The notes: generated by a model not told the origin, from the letters alone. Counted from the stretch's first letter, positions 25,819 to 34,922 are shown. The stretch is DNA of 35,168 nucleotides from Alphaproteobacteria bacterium MarineAlpha3_Bin7 (GCA_002937995.1 PTLG01000008.1:1-35168), one strand, 5' to 3'. Numbers and translations are program-made.

Positions 25819-27105
25819 GACCGCTAGCATGTCTTCTACTCGGGTAAACCTTTCCCTAGGTCTAGGTGTAATTGCCTGGGCAAATTCTTGCTCGGAAATC
25901 AGTTGCCAATCCTCAAAATTAATTCGCCTAATATTACGTTTTTCTAAAAGAGCGTTAATTGCCTCCCTCCCGGCTTTATTGGTTGATTCTAATTCAGAGG
26001 CAATCAAATCAACCACATCTCTAGAGTCGGGCCCATTTGTGGGAATGGTTCCTGAGGGCCCCCGTTTTGCCCACCCAACAACATATATTCCTCTATCAAC
26101 TCTACCGCCTGAGTTTTTAATAATTCCACCATCTAACGTTACCCCAGAAATGGGCGCTGTGTGGTACCCTATGGCTGTGACTACAGTGCCACAAGGAACT
26201 TCAAATTCTTCACCAGTAGGGACAGCTCGACCGTCAATCACCTCTGTTTTTTCGAGCCTAATACCTTCGACGCGGTCGACCCCCAGTATTTCCTTGGGCG
26301 ATGAATAAAAACTAAAATTCATTGAAATTGGTTTCTTTTCGACAGCTCTATTTGCCAGTTCTTTTAATATATTTAAGTTCTTTTCTTTAATGCCTTTTTC
26401 TCGGCCCTCAAATTCTCCTTCTACTGTCTCTGGCAATTGGCCACTATCAACTAAAGCATGACATCTCTCTAAATCACGTGTCTCCCCTAACTCCTTTGGT
26501 GTAAATCCAGCCTCGATAGGACCCCTACGACCAAACATATGCAATTCTTCAAGTGGAGCTTTTTCAATGGACTGTAAGGCGTATTCCGATATATCCGAAT
26601 TTGAGTGCTCATTTCTAGTTTTAGCTAACACGCGGCATACATCCAAGGCTACATTTCCAATTCCTATTACTGCGACACCCGGCTGATCTAGTTTTGGGTT
26701 GAGGTCGCGAAATTCGGGGTGTCCGTTATACCAACCTACGAATGCGCAGGCGCCATACACACCTGGTAATTTTTCGCCTGGTATACCTAATTCCCTATCA
26801 TTATATGCACCAACTGCTAAAATTATTGCGTTGTAATTTTCTTTTAACTCAGCAAAAGTAATATCTGAGCCGATATCCACGTTGCCAAAATAACCCACAT
26901 TGTTGTCTTCTAGCGTGCGAGCAAATTGTCTGGAAGTATTGCGTGTTTTGTAGTGGTCTGGTGCAACACCATATCTAATTAGCCCGTATGGCGGAGGATA
27001 TTTTTCAAAGACATCAATTTGGGATTCTGGAAGTACTTTCAGGAGTGCATCAGCTGCATATAAACCAGCAGGGCCAGCGCCAACAATAGCAATATTTATG
27101 GTCAT
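25801..27105 (-). CDS. fprA: Ferredoxin-NADP+ reductase, adrenodoxin reductase type (FprA-like)
   Basis: This FAD enzyme passes electrons between NADPH and ferredoxin, for Fe-S assembly or P450-type systems. It is 434 aa from the ATG at 27105. Marks are the FAD fingerprint VGAGPAGLYAAD, EKYPPPYGLIRYGVAPDH, AIILAVGAYNDRELGIPGE, the NADPH-binding GIGNVALDVCRVL, FGRRGPIEAGFTPKEL and the GWAKRGPSGTIPTNGPDS C-terminal motif. All are typical of the adrenodoxin reductase / mycobacterial FprA group and not of the small Fpr type. A GTG at 27120 would add five residues. ATG 27105 places the Rossmann fold at the very N-terminus as usual. Confidence 0.93.
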   Translation of the reverse strand: MTINIAIVGAGPAGLYAADALLKVLPESQIDVFEKYPPPYGLIRYGVAPDHYKTRNTSRQFARTLEDNNVGYFGNVDIGSDITFAELKENYNAIILAVGAYNDRELGIPGEKLPGVYGACAFVGWYNGHPEFRDLNPKLDQPGVAVIGIGNVALDVCRVLAKTRNEHSNSDISEYALQSIEKAPLEELHMFGRRGPIEAGFTPKELGETRDLERCHALVDSGQLPETVEGEFEGREKGIKEKNLNILKELANRAVEKKPISMNFSFYSSPKEILGVDRVEGIRLEKTEVIDGRAVPTGEEFEVPCGTVVTAIGYHTAPISGVTLDGGIIKNSGGRVDRGIYVVGWAKRGPSGTIPTNGPDSRDVVDLIASELESTNKAGREAINALLEKRNIRRINFEDWQLISEQEFAQAITPRPRERFTRVEDMLAVLEKSA

Positions 27106-27241
27106 AATTTCACATTCCACTCATACTAGTTTTGTTTATTAAAATTAAATTTTATGACACTAACTTCAATTAAATATGCAATCAACAAGTAATCAAGCTA
27201 CAGTCCTAGTTTGTGTTTTTCGCCACATTGTAACTTTCTAA

Positions 27242-28447
27242 TTAAACTTTTTCAATTATAGTCGAAATACCCTGACCCACTCCCACACACATTGTACAAA
27301 GAGCTTTGGACCTGTTTCCCTTGAGTAATTGATAGGTAGCGGTGGTAATAAGCCTTGCTCCGCTGGCACCTAGCGGGTGACCAAGAGCTATTGCTCCACC
27401 CTGCGGATTAACCCTCTCGTCATTATCTTTAATATTTAGGCCTCTTAGAACGCCTAGCGACTGTGCGGCGAAGGCTTCATTGAGCTCAATTATATCGAGA
27501 TCATCTATTGTTAGGCCTAGTCGGTCTAATAGTTTGTTTGTAGAAGGGATTGGCCCTATTCCCATTACCCTTGGAGGAACACCCGCACTGGCCATTCCTA
27601 AGATTCTAGCTTTTGGTTCGAGTTTATGTTCTTTTATTCCCTTTTCAGATGCAATTAATATTGCACAAGCCCCATCATTTACACCGGAAGAATTACCAGC
27701 TGTAACTGTACCATCTTTCTTAAAGGCACTTTTTAAATTGGATAATTTTTCATAATTTGTCCCAGCTCTTGGATGCTCATCAACACTGACAACGGTATCA
27801 TCTTTTCTCTTTTGTTTAATTGTTATTGGGACTATCTCTTCGGCCAACCGACCGTCAGCTTGTGCTTCTTCTGTTTTTCTTTGACTGTTAGCCGCAAATA
27901 AATCTTGGTCTTCTCTATTAATATTATGTTCCTCCGCTACATTTTCCGCTGTTTCCCCCATGGAGTCAGTGCCATAAAGTTGTTCCATTTTAGGATTTAT
28001 AAATCTCCAGCCAATAGTCGTATCATATATTTCCGTATTTCTGGAAAAACCTGTTTCTGATTTGGGAATCACAAACGGTGAGCGTGACATACTTTCTACG
28101 CCACCGACGATCAATAAATTAGCTTCTCCGCTCCGTATAGCTTGGGCACCGCTACCTGCGGCATACATTCCGGAACCACAAAGCCGATTTACGGTTACTC
28201 CAGACACCTTGTCAGGAATTCCAGCGAGTAAAGAACCCATTCTAGCAACATTTCTATTGTCTTCACCGGATTGATTTACACATCCATAGATAACGTCATC
28301 AATTTTTTCCCAATCAACATTCGTGTTTCTATTCATTAACTCGGAGATTGGTATAGCCGCTAAATCATCAGTTCTTACAGAGGATAGTGCCCCGCCGTAT
28401 CTTCCTATGGGCGTTCTAATTGCGTCACAGATAAAAGCTTCATTCAT
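27242..28447 (-). CDS. Thiolase, PcaF-like (3-oxoadipyl-CoA / acetyl-CoA acetyltransferase)
   Basis: This thiolase cleaves a 3-oxoacyl-CoA with CoA to acetyl-CoA plus a shortened acyl-CoA. The 401-aa protein keeps all catalytic residues: NRLCGSGM with Cys90, NEAFAAQ, GHPLGASGAR and CTMCVGVGQG. The N-terminus EAFICDAIRTPIGRYGGALS and VIYGCVNQSGEDNRNVARM resemble 3-oxoadipyl-CoA thiolases (PcaF/PaaJ) more than PhaA-type enzymes. I start at ATG 28447 (MNEAF), since the TTG at 28477 adds ten unusual residues. No other phenylacetate or beta-ketoadipate genes are in the window, so a role in acetoacetyl-CoA cleavage with the CoA-transferase is also possible. Confidence 0.92.
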   Translation of the reverse strand: MNEAFICDAIRTPIGRYGGALSSVRTDDLAAIPISELMNRNTNVDWEKIDDVIYGCVNQSGEDNRNVARMGSLLAGIPDKVSGVTVNRLCGSGMYAAGSGAQAIRSGEANLLIVGGVESMSRSPFVIPKSETGFSRNTEIYDTTIGWRFINPKMEQLYGTDSMGETAENVAEEHNINREDQDLFAANSQRKTEEAQADGRLAEEIVPITIKQKRKDDTVVSVDEHPRAGTNYEKLSNLKSAFKKDGTVTAGNSSGVNDGACAILIASEKGIKEHKLEPKARILGMASAGVPPRVMGIGPIPSTNKLLDRLGLTIDDLDIIELNEAFAAQSLGVLRGLNIKDNDERVNPQGGAIALGHPLGASGARLITTATYQLLKGNRSKALCTMCVGVGQGISTIIEKV

Positions 28448-28608
28448 ATTAAATTCGAACCAATTGGCCCGTCCCAAATTATTATTAAGTTTTGAACATA
28501 ATAAAATGAAACCAAACTAGCAATCTAGTCTTAGGAATAATAATATTTGAAGAAGTTTAAGGAAATTAACTATAATGAACTCTGTTTGGTATTTATGGAG
28601 CTATTTTG

Positions 28609-28944
28609 ATGGATACAAATCTAGAAGATAAATTTTGTGAGCCCTGTAGGGGAGGTGTTGCCCCTCTCGGCATCTCTGAGGCTCAGGGATTTTTGTCCGA
28701 GCTTTCAGGTTGGGATTTAAAAGACGAAGGAAAAAAGATTTATAAGGAATATAAATTTAGTAACTTTGTTGAGACCCTAGAATTTGTAAATAAGATTGGA
28801 GCCCTAGCTGAGGATGAGGGCCATCATCCTGATATAACATTTGGTTGGGGGTATGCAAATATAACAATTTTTAGCCATAAAATTGAGGGTCTTCACGAAA
28901 ACGATTTTATCCTGGCATCAAAAATTGATTTAATTCTTAGTTAG
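28609..28944 (+). CDS. phhB: 4a-hydroxytetrahydrobiopterin dehydratase (pterin carbinolamine dehydratase)
   Basis: This enzyme dehydrates the 4a-carbinolamine formed by aromatic amino acid hydroxylases, recycling tetrahydropterin; related proteins also act in molybdopterin contexts. The 111-aa protein has the PCD pattern: GWDLKDEGKKIYKEYKFSNF, NKIGALAEDEGHHPDITFGW with the GHHP catalytic histidines, and the terminal NDFILASKID helix. GGAG lies 9 nt upstream of the ATG at 28609. No phenylalanine hydroxylase gene is nearby, which is common for this family. The ending is only 4 nt from the convergent EamA gene. Confidence 0.92.
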   Translation: MDTNLEDKFCEPCRGGVAPLGISEAQGFLSELSGWDLKDEGKKIYKEYKFSNFVETLEFVNKIGALAEDEGHHPDITFGWGYANITIFSHKIEGLHENDFILASKIDLILS

Positions 28945-28948
28945 ATTT

Positions 28949-29821
28949 TTAGTGGCTTGTTCTGAGAGCAGCTTCTCTTCGGGAAATATATGTAGTAGAA
29001 AATATGATCATAATGCCACCTAACCAAGTCCAAACTGTCGGTATTTCGGCAAAAAATAAAAAACCAAATGCTGACCCGTAAATAAGGCGAGTAAAGTTTA
29101 TAGGTTCCAGCGCGCTTATGTCAGCAAGCTTCACTGCTTTCATCCAGGTAAAATGAGCGAGACTCAACAGGAGCCCGACTAAAATTAGGAGAGGAAAGTC
29201 TGTTAATGACGGGGTCGTCCACACAGGTATTGCGGGGACTAAATTTATAGGTATCATAAATGCCATCAGATAAATGACGCAAGTGGAGCTACTATCTGTT
29301 TTTATTAGTTCTTTTGAGAGTAGTCTCTGCCCTGCACTCAGTACTACGGTTATCGCAACTAAAACCATACCCAAATCTAATTCCTGAAAGCCGGGTCGAA
29401 CTACTACTAGTGCCCCTAAGCCGCCAAAAACCAAAGCTCCCCATCTTCGCAATCCAACTTTTTCCCCAAAAAATATAATGGCCCCAATAGTAATTAGTAA
29501 TGGCGCTATAAGATTTAAAGCTGCGGCATCTGCTAGGGGTATCAGGGTTATGGCCCAAAACCATGCAACTACAGCACTGCCGTTAAACAAGGCTCTTAAA
29601 AAATGCAATGGAGCTCTTTGAGTTGCTAAGACAATTATCCCCTCTTTATATATTGTTGGAATAAAAATTAATAAACCAAAAATACTTGCCCAGAATGGTA
29701 TTTCGAGGGGGTGAATTGTTTCTGATAATTTTCTAACAATTACCCACATTATACTGAGTAAAGCTGAAAAAGCAGCTGCATAAAAAAATGCTAATAGACC
29801 TTCATTTTTATACGAATTCAT
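28949..29821 (-). CDS. EamA/DMT family permease (first of pair)
   Basis: This 290-aa inner-membrane protein is a drug/metabolite transporter superfamily member with about ten hydrophobic helices in two EamA repeats. Diagnostic stretches are FLRALFNGSAVVAWFWAI, IPLADAAALNLIAPLL, GALVVVRPG in repeat one and ALEPINFTRLIYGSAFGFLFF in repeat two. The pattern is like that of S-adenosylmethionine/metabolite carrier-like DMT proteins, but the substrate cannot be assigned. A paralogue lies 117 nt upstream on the same strand, suggesting a tandem duplication or a cooperating pair. Confidence 0.9.
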   Translation of the reverse strand: MNSYKNEGLLAFFYAAAFSALLSIMWVIVRKLSETIHPLEIPFWASIFGLLIFIPTIYKEGIIVLATQRAPLHFLRALFNGSAVVAWFWAITLIPLADAAALNLIAPLLITIGAIIFFGEKVGLRRWGALVFGGLGALVVVRPGFQELDLGMVLVAITVVLSAGQRLLSKELIKTDSSSTCVIYLMAFMIPINLVPAIPVWTTPSLTDFPLLILVGLLLSLAHFTWMKAVKLADISALEPINFTRLIYGSAFGFLFFAEIPTVWTWLGGIMIIFSTTYISRREAALRTSH

Positions 29822-29938
29822 ATGCTCTTTTAATCCTTATCCGACTTAAGAATATTTACTTTCCTGATGGCAGGTGGATCAAGGAAGGTATAATGGTCGT
29901 TGTTGTCCCTAATTTTTGTAAAGATTGTGTTTTGTTTT

Positions 29939-30808
29939 TCAATGGGAATGATTTTCTCTAAATGCAATGAATAGTCCACTAGCTACGATTATGACCACGC
30001 CAAACCAAGTGTAAAAATCTGGAATTTCAGCAAAAAATATGTATCCCAGAATAGTTGCTCCAACCAAGTGCATATAATGAAAAGGTGCAACCACTGTGGC
30101 CTCTCCAAACCGGAAAGCGGTTAACAGTAATGTTTGTCCAATATAGGTCAGCAACATAAATCCAATAATTACTGCTGAGTCATCTATTCTTGGGGATGTC
30201 CAAGTGAGGGGAACAAAGGGGGTTACTAATACTGTTCCAATATATGCGGGATACACAACTACCATTATTGAAGAGCCTTGAATCGCCGCCGTTCGGCGAT
30301 TTGCTGTATAGTATATTCCAAAAGCTATGCCGGAGAGTAGGCCAATTAAATAACCCAGACCTTCTCCAACAAACAGGGGTCTAAGTAAAATTAACGCTCC
30401 AACAAACCCAAATATTACAGCCAGTATCCTATACACTCCAATCCTCTCCTTAAGCAAGAATGGAGATAAAGTTGCTACGACTAAGGGTGCAACAAAGGCC
30501 ATAGCTATAGCATCAGTCATAGGTATTAATATGATTGACCAGTAGGCAAGTGCCATTCCAATGGCAATACTAGCCCCCCTGACAAATTGCCAAAGAAATG
30601 GTCTGGGGAGTAATGAGCGCCAACCGTGATACGCGATTAGGAAAGGAAGCCACATAATTGCCATGAAACTTAACTGTAGCCACATTATTAATATGGGTGA
30701 GTAATAGCCTCCAGTTGATTTTACCAGTGCATCTTTGCAGGCAAATAAGAGAACTGCCGCTGTCATCAATAAAATACCTGTCAGGGAAGACTTTTTATCC
30801 TTGGTCAA
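29939..30808 (-). CDS. EamA/DMT family permease (second of pair)
   Basis: This is a second 289-aa DMT permease with ten predicted helices. Shared family features are FVRGASIAIGMALAYWSI, IPMTDAIAMAFVAPLVVA, GFVGALILLRP and VAPFHYMHLVGATILGYIFF. It resembles its neighbour at the same motif positions but is clearly diverged. Start is a TTG at 30808 (MTKDKKSSLTG), with AAGG about 8 nt upstream. The divergent region 30809-30978 separates it from the coiled-coil gene. Substrate unknown. Confidence 0.9.
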   Translation of the reverse strand: MTKDKKSSLTGILLMTAAVLLFACKDALVKSTGGYYSPILIMWLQLSFMAIMWLPFLIAYHGWRSLLPRPFLWQFVRGASIAIGMALAYWSIILIPMTDAIAMAFVAPLVVATLSPFLLKERIGVYRILAVIFGFVGALILLRPLFVGEGLGYLIGLLSGIAFGIYYTANRRTAAIQGSSIMVVVYPAYIGTVLVTPFVPLTWTSPRIDDSAVIIGFMLLTYIGQTLLLTAFRFGEATVVAPFHYMHLVGATILGYIFFAEIPDFYTWFGVVIIVASGLFIAFRENHSH

Positions 30809-30978
30809 TTAATATACCTTTTTTATTTTTCTTTCTTGAAAAAGCGTTTTTTTAATATGAAATTAAATACAAAATGCGAGGACAACGAATAATAGTTAAA
30901 TTGTTATACTTATTTAATTACACTTAATTTTATTGGGCGTAAATTTATTTTGTTTATACGAAAACATGCGAGGTGGTA

Positions 30979-31644
30979 TTGATTAGGACGCTAACATTAA
31001 TTTTTGTTTTGGGCTTTGCAAGTAATGTCTTAGCTCAAAATCAGGCTGTTCTCGGAAAACAAGGGCTTAGAGAATTTGAAGAAACAAATCGTTTAATAGA
31101 GCGAACTAAGGTTATTATAGAAAAAACTAAATCTGCGTCCAAGTCTCAAGCGGAGGAACTCGAAGGGTTGACAAAAAGAGTGGGCCAATTAATTACGTCG
31201 ATCGGGAGTACCAATCAAGATACCATTAAGTTGCGATCTCAACTTGCTACTACCAAGGATTTACTTAGGCTGGAGCAAAAATCCAATAGTGAGCTACAAA
31301 AACAGTTAAAAGAACTTAATAGTAAATTGTTGCGCCAATCTAAGCGGATGAAAGGAGAGTTGAGTCGATTAAAAACAAAAAATAAGGGTACAAGTAATCA
31401 AAATATTCGACTAGAAGAAGAATTGCAGATTTTAAGGAAAAAATCTAAAAGGCAAAATAAAATAGGTCAGGAACAAAAAAGTGAATTAAGAAAACTCAGG
31501 AAAGAGAACGAAAAAGCCCTGAGGCGGTTAAACCAAGGACTTGAAAAATTTACTAAAAAAGTTGAAGAAAATAAGCAACTGAGGAAAAAATTGGATAGTG
31601 CTCAAAAGCAAATTACCGCATTGACTAAAAAGGGTTTTAAGTGA
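30979..31644 (+). CDS. Secreted or envelope coiled-coil protein, function unknown
   Basis: I do not recognise this protein. It begins with a short signal peptide (LTLIFVLGFASNVLAQ) and then runs about 200 residues with almost no Pro and very high Lys, Glu, Gln and Leu. The leucine-spaced heptads indicate one long coiled coil, for example LRSQLATTKDLLRLEQKSN and LEEELQILRKKSKR. After processing it would be a strongly basic periplasmic rod. GAGG 5 nt before a TTG at 30979 is the best start; a GTG at 30973 is possible. The divergent EamA gene and the convergent 60-aa ORF do not hint at a role. Confidence 0.75.
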   Translation: MIRTLTLIFVLGFASNVLAQNQAVLGKQGLREFEETNRLIERTKVIIEKTKSASKSQAEELEGLTKRVGQLITSIGSTNQDTIKLRSQLATTKDLLRLEQKSNSELQKQLKELNSKLLRQSKRMKGELSRLKTKNKGTSNQNIRLEEELQILRKKSKRQNKIGQEQKSELRKLRKENEKALRRLNQGLEKFTKKVEENKQLRKKLDSAQKQITALTKKGFK

Positions 31645-31711
31645 CCAAATTGGATACCCCAAACAATAATCGGTGTTATGTTTTAGAGAGAAAGTATTTA
31701 ATACAATTATT

Positions 31712-31894
31712 CTAATGCTTTAATTTCATTTTTGTCTCAGTAATTGAAAGTTGGAGTTTCTCCATTTTACGCAATATTTCTAGACGGTCCTCGGGTGTGT
31801 TTTCGATTGTTAGCCAAAGTTCATCAAGCTCCTCTCGATTTGATTTTTTATCTTTAGCGACTCTGGAAGTTTTAGATAGGGTGTTAGTTTTCAA
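31712..31894 (-). CDS. Small hypothetical protein (60 aa)
   Basis: This 60-codon ORF starts with TTG, preceded by GGAGGT 5 nt upstream, an almost ideal ribosome-binding site. The product is charged and helical (EELDELWLTIENTPEDRLE, then RKMEKLQLSITETKMKLKH), with no signal peptide or cysteine. No family is recognised. An overlapping ATG at 31907 is out of frame and stops after seven codons. The strong ribosome-binding site argues that it is real; the short length and TTG keep confidence moderate. The rest of the 323-nt stretch between the flanking genes (31645-31967) shows nothing else. Confidence 0.45.
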   Translation of the reverse strand: MKTNTLSKTSRVAKDKKSNREELDELWLTIENTPEDRLEILRKMEKLQLSITETKMKLKH

Positions 31895-31967
31895 GTCTTA
31901 CCTCCATGATGCTTAATAATATATTCCTATTGTCTAATTCTTGAATTTTTACTAACGAAATATATTT

Positions 31968-32990
31968 TTATTCATTCCAGTGTACCATTGGAAGTCCTGC
32001 AACAGGAGATTGAAAATAAGGGATGTTGGTTGCTCTGAGGCTTCCTACATAGACCGTCTTGAGGTCTTGTCCACCAAAAGTAATGGATGCACACCAGGTG
32101 GCAATGCCCCCCCCACATTGTAGGAGTAATTCAGTGTCTACTGTGCCAGCTTGAAAGGCATCATCGAGCATTTTTACTTCCTCGGGACTAGAGTCATCAA
32201 ATATAATGTGAAGATCTCCATCAGGTTTGATAGCAAAAATACCATCATTCATGACATGTGTTCCCCAAAGGTTTCCATGGGCATCAAAAGCGATACCGTC
32301 GATAAGACGACCATGGTCATTTGGTCCATAAATTTCTTTTGGCCCTAAGGACCCATCTTCCTTGATCCTATATCTGGCTATATTTCGCCCACATGTTTGC
32401 ACAACATATAAATACTCTTCATTCTTATCCAGTTTACACTCATTGGAAAAATGTACATCGTCTGCAACAATCCGAACCCCTTTTCCTTCCTCATATAACA
32501 AAACTCTGCCATCAATAAGGTCCTTGTTTATTGCTTTTGGCCAGTCGTGCAACATTGTCGAGATAGTTATCCATATTCTGTCTTTGCTATCTCGGCATAC
32601 GAAGTTTACTTTACCGATGGGTTCTCCCTCTACGGAGTCAAACATCACTTCAGTATCACCAGTCCTAGTCATACGTTCGAGGCAATCAGTACCAAAATTT
32701 GATATCAGTATGTCGCCATTACTGGCAAAGGCGAGGCCATTTGGTAATGTGCCGTCTACAAATTTCTGAGCATCATTATCTGAGCTTTGGAAAGCCTCTG
32801 CCGAGTGGGACTGGGTAATAACTGTTTGATTTCCGTTTGCATCAATCCTAACAACTCCGCCTCTAGCATCAGCAGACCATAATGTGCCGTCTTTTTCAGC
32901 TAAAATACATTCAGGTCGCTGCAACCCCTCCCCAATAAACTTAAAGTCTTCTTTTTTTATGAAAAATCCATCTATAGGATTATCTGCCAT
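31968..32990 (-). CDS. SMP-30/gluconolactonase/LRE family protein
   Basis: This is a six-bladed beta-propeller lactonase-type hydrolase of the SMP-30 family, which mostly open sugar lactones such as gluconolactone. In the 340-aa sequence the three predicted divalent-metal ligands are conserved: Glu27 in GLQRPECI, Asn183 in HFSNECKLD and Asp231 in RLIDGIAFDAHGNLWG. Repeated D-G/N-L-W type blade motifs (DGTLWSAD, DRIWITIS) recur through the protein. No signal peptide is seen, so it is probably cytosolic. GGAGG lies 5 nt before the ATG. It is divergent from the glyoxalase-fold gene. Natural substrate unknown. Confidence 0.9.
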   Translation of the reverse strand: MADNPIDGFFIKKEDFKFIGEGLQRPECILAEKDGTLWSADARGGVVRIDANGNQTVITQSHSAEAFQSSDNDAQKFVDGTLPNGLAFASNGDILISNFGTDCLERMTRTGDTEVMFDSVEGEPIGKVNFVCRDSKDRIWITISTMLHDWPKAINKDLIDGRVLLYEEGKGVRIVADDVHFSNECKLDKNEEYLYVVQTCGRNIARYRIKEDGSLGPKEIYGPNDHGRLIDGIAFDAHGNLWGTHVMNDGIFAIKPDGDLHIIFDDSSPEEVKMLDDAFQAGTVDTELLLQCGGGIATWCASITFGGQDLKTVYVGSLRATNIPYFQSPVAGLPMVHWNE

Positions 32991-33171
32991 GTGGTCCTCC
33001 CAAATTACTTGTGATCGCTTTAATTATATTTACCAAAACAATTCTAACAAGTCCCGATAACTATTGCATCAGGCTTATTTGAAAAGTTTGCATAAAGTCA
33101 ACTTGTGAATATACTGTTTGTCACGGTAAAAAGTGTTTGAAGCTGATATAAAATAGGAAATGGAGGATAGA

Positions 33172-33708
33172 ATGGCCGTCCAACAACTTCATCATGTTGC
33201 CTATAGGTGCAAGGATGCTAAGGAAACGGCGGATTTTTACGTGAATTTATTAGGATTAGAGTATTATGCGGCAGTTTCAGAAGAGACAGTTCCCTCAACT
33301 GGAGAAAAATGTCCCTATATGCATATATTTTTCGCTATGAAAGATGGAAGTTGTGTTGCTTTTTTTGAAGTTCCTGGTTCCCCACCGGCAATAGAAGATA
33401 CAAACACGCCATCTTGGGTGCAACATCTAGCATTAGTAGTTGAAGATGAGGAAGAACAGTTAGAGAAAAAAAAGGCATTGGAAGCGGTTGGTGTAGAGGT
33501 TATTGGTCCAACAGATCATGGTTTTTGTAAGTCAATATATTTTCACGATCCTAACGGTCACCGTTTGGAACTTACAGTACGAACTGAGACGCCTGAAATG
33601 ATGGAAAAATTACGTTCAAGTTCCGAGGCAATGCTGGACGAGTGGACGAAAACAAAAACAGTTCAAAATCATGCCTCTTGGGTTCACGAAAGTGTTGGGA
33701 AAAACTAG
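33172..33708 (+). CDS. Glyoxalase/bleomycin resistance/dioxygenase (VOC) family protein
   Basis: This 178-aa vicinal-oxygen-chelate protein has two beta-alpha-beta-beta-beta modules. The expected metal ligands are present: His in QLHHVAYRCKD, Glu in FFEVPGSP, His in WVQHLALVVED and Glu in GHRLELTVR. FHDPNGHRLEL is a classic VOC ending. A ~35-residue helical tail (EMMEKLRSSSEAMLDEW) extends past the fold. I choose ATG 33172 because GGAGG lies 6 nt before it; the ATG at 33160 would place that site inside the gene. Reaction unknown: dioxygenase, lyase and isomerase members all share this pattern. Confidence 0.88.
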   Translation: MAVQQLHHVAYRCKDAKETADFYVNLLGLEYYAAVSEETVPSTGEKCPYMHIFFAMKDGSCVAFFEVPGSPPAIEDTNTPSWVQHLALVVEDEEEQLEKKKALEAVGVEVIGPTDHGFCKSIYFHDPNGHRLELTVRTETPEMMEKLRSSSEAMLDEWTKTKTVQNHASWVHESVGKN

Positions 33709-33847
33709 TCTATTTAGGATATATTTATACTAGGAAATTTTCACAAAATAGCTCTGTGTTTAGAAACAACTAAACCAAAAATATTACAGGTCTTGGCCTT
33801 TTTTGGATGTCATTAACTACAAAAAAGAGCAATTGTGACATGTTTTG

Positions 33848-34867
33848 ATGAAGAAGAGAAGTGTACATCTTGTTGGTAGCATCCCTCTGACAAAATCAGC
33901 TGACGTTTTCGATTTGGTTGGTAAATATCTTCGCAATTCGTGTCAAAGGGTCCCTGATGGGGAGACTGGGGTCCGGTTGAACTGGATAGGATGGCAAAAA
34001 AATATTTTTGCCCAGCAACCAGCACTTGTTCAATGTAAATTTAAAGAACGGGACTATCAACTCAATGCTCCTTATGCCGTTCAGAAGGGCAAAAGTACTA
34101 AGGATATTGAATTTGGCATATTGGGTTTTGCCGAGGAGGCTATTCTATCTCACAAAATTTTTTCTCAAAAACAAGATGCTGGTATTTTGTCCCCAAAATC
34201 TAAATTTTTAATTTCTATCCCTACTGCTTTTGCTCCAGTTTACTCATTTATCAGTTACGAATTTCAAGAAGTGATTTATCCTTTATATGAGGAAGCAATT
34301 ATCAATGAGGTAAAATATATTTTTGAAAGGCTTGACCCTGAGACAATAGCCATCCAATGGGACGTGGCCACTGAAATGAGTATTTTTGAGAAAGTATACA
34401 AAGTAACTTTTGATAATGAATGGGACGTATTGATATCCAGATTAGCTAAATTGGGAGAGATAATCCCTGCACAGGCAGAGTTGGGTTATCATCTTTGTTA
34501 TGGGAGTATGAATAATCAACATTGGAAAGAACCGGAAGATTTGTCAACTTGCATTCGGACACTTAATGAGTTGAAAGCACAGATAGATAGAAAAATTAAC
34601 TTCATACACGTGCCAGTTCCTATTAATAGAAAGGACGAGGAATATTTTAAACCTCTTACAAAATGGGAAACTGAGCAAAACCAAGACTTTTTCTTAGGGT
34701 TAATACATGAAGAAGATGGACTTGCTGGTAATCTTGCTCGAATAGGTGTTGCTTCTAAATACATAGAGAATTTTGGAATATCTACCGAATGTGGAATGGG
34801 GAGGCGGAGGCCAGAAGTCATTTCAAGGTGGATGGAATTAATGGCCAAATTGTCAGAAAACGCATAA
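33848..34867 (+). CDS. MetE/UROD-superfamily-like protein of unknown function
   Basis: This 339-aa protein opens with VHLVGSIPLTKSADVFDLVG and has CQRVPDGETGVRLNWIGWQ. It continues with IAIQWDVATEMS, a barrel core ending in LGYHLCYGS, FIHVPVPINRKDEEYF and IGVASKYIENFGISTECGMGRR. The order of Gly-Ser and Asp-Gly-Glu near the N-terminus, a central QWD, a His-Leu-Cys and a terminal STECGMG recalls the C-terminal domain of cobalamin-independent methionine synthase. There the His/Cys/Glu/Cys set binds zinc. The match is by pattern only, and full MetE is more than twice this length. I would call it an uncharacterised MetE/UROD-fold enzyme. ATG 33848 follows an in-frame TTG at 33845. The ribosome-binding site is weak. 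Confidence 0.7.
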   Translation: MKKRSVHLVGSIPLTKSADVFDLVGKYLRNSCQRVPDGETGVRLNWIGWQKNIFAQQPALVQCKFKERDYQLNAPYAVQKGKSTKDIEFGILGFAEEAILSHKIFSQKQDAGILSPKSKFLISIPTAFAPVYSFISYEFQEVIYPLYEEAIINEVKYIFERLDPETIAIQWDVATEMSIFEKVYKVTFDNEWDVLISRLAKLGEIIPAQAELGYHLCYGSMNNQHWKEPEDLSTCIRTLNELKAQIDRKINFIHVPVPINRKDEEYFKPLTKWETEQNQDFFLGLIHEEDGLAGNLARIGVASKYIENFGISTECGMGRRRPEVISRWMELMAKLSENA

Positions 34868-34922
34868 TTTTCAGGGATAATGGTGGGCTAAAGTATTGAC
34901 CTCTCAGTTTTAATACCATCGT

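Noticed and set aside
25829-26308. 159-aa plus-strand ORF opposite fprA
   Set aside because: Ser/Pro-rich shadow of the well-supported ferredoxin reductase gene.
32362-32769. 135-aa plus-strand ORF opposite the SMP-30 gene
   Set aside because: Shadow of the propeller gene, with no recognisable domain.
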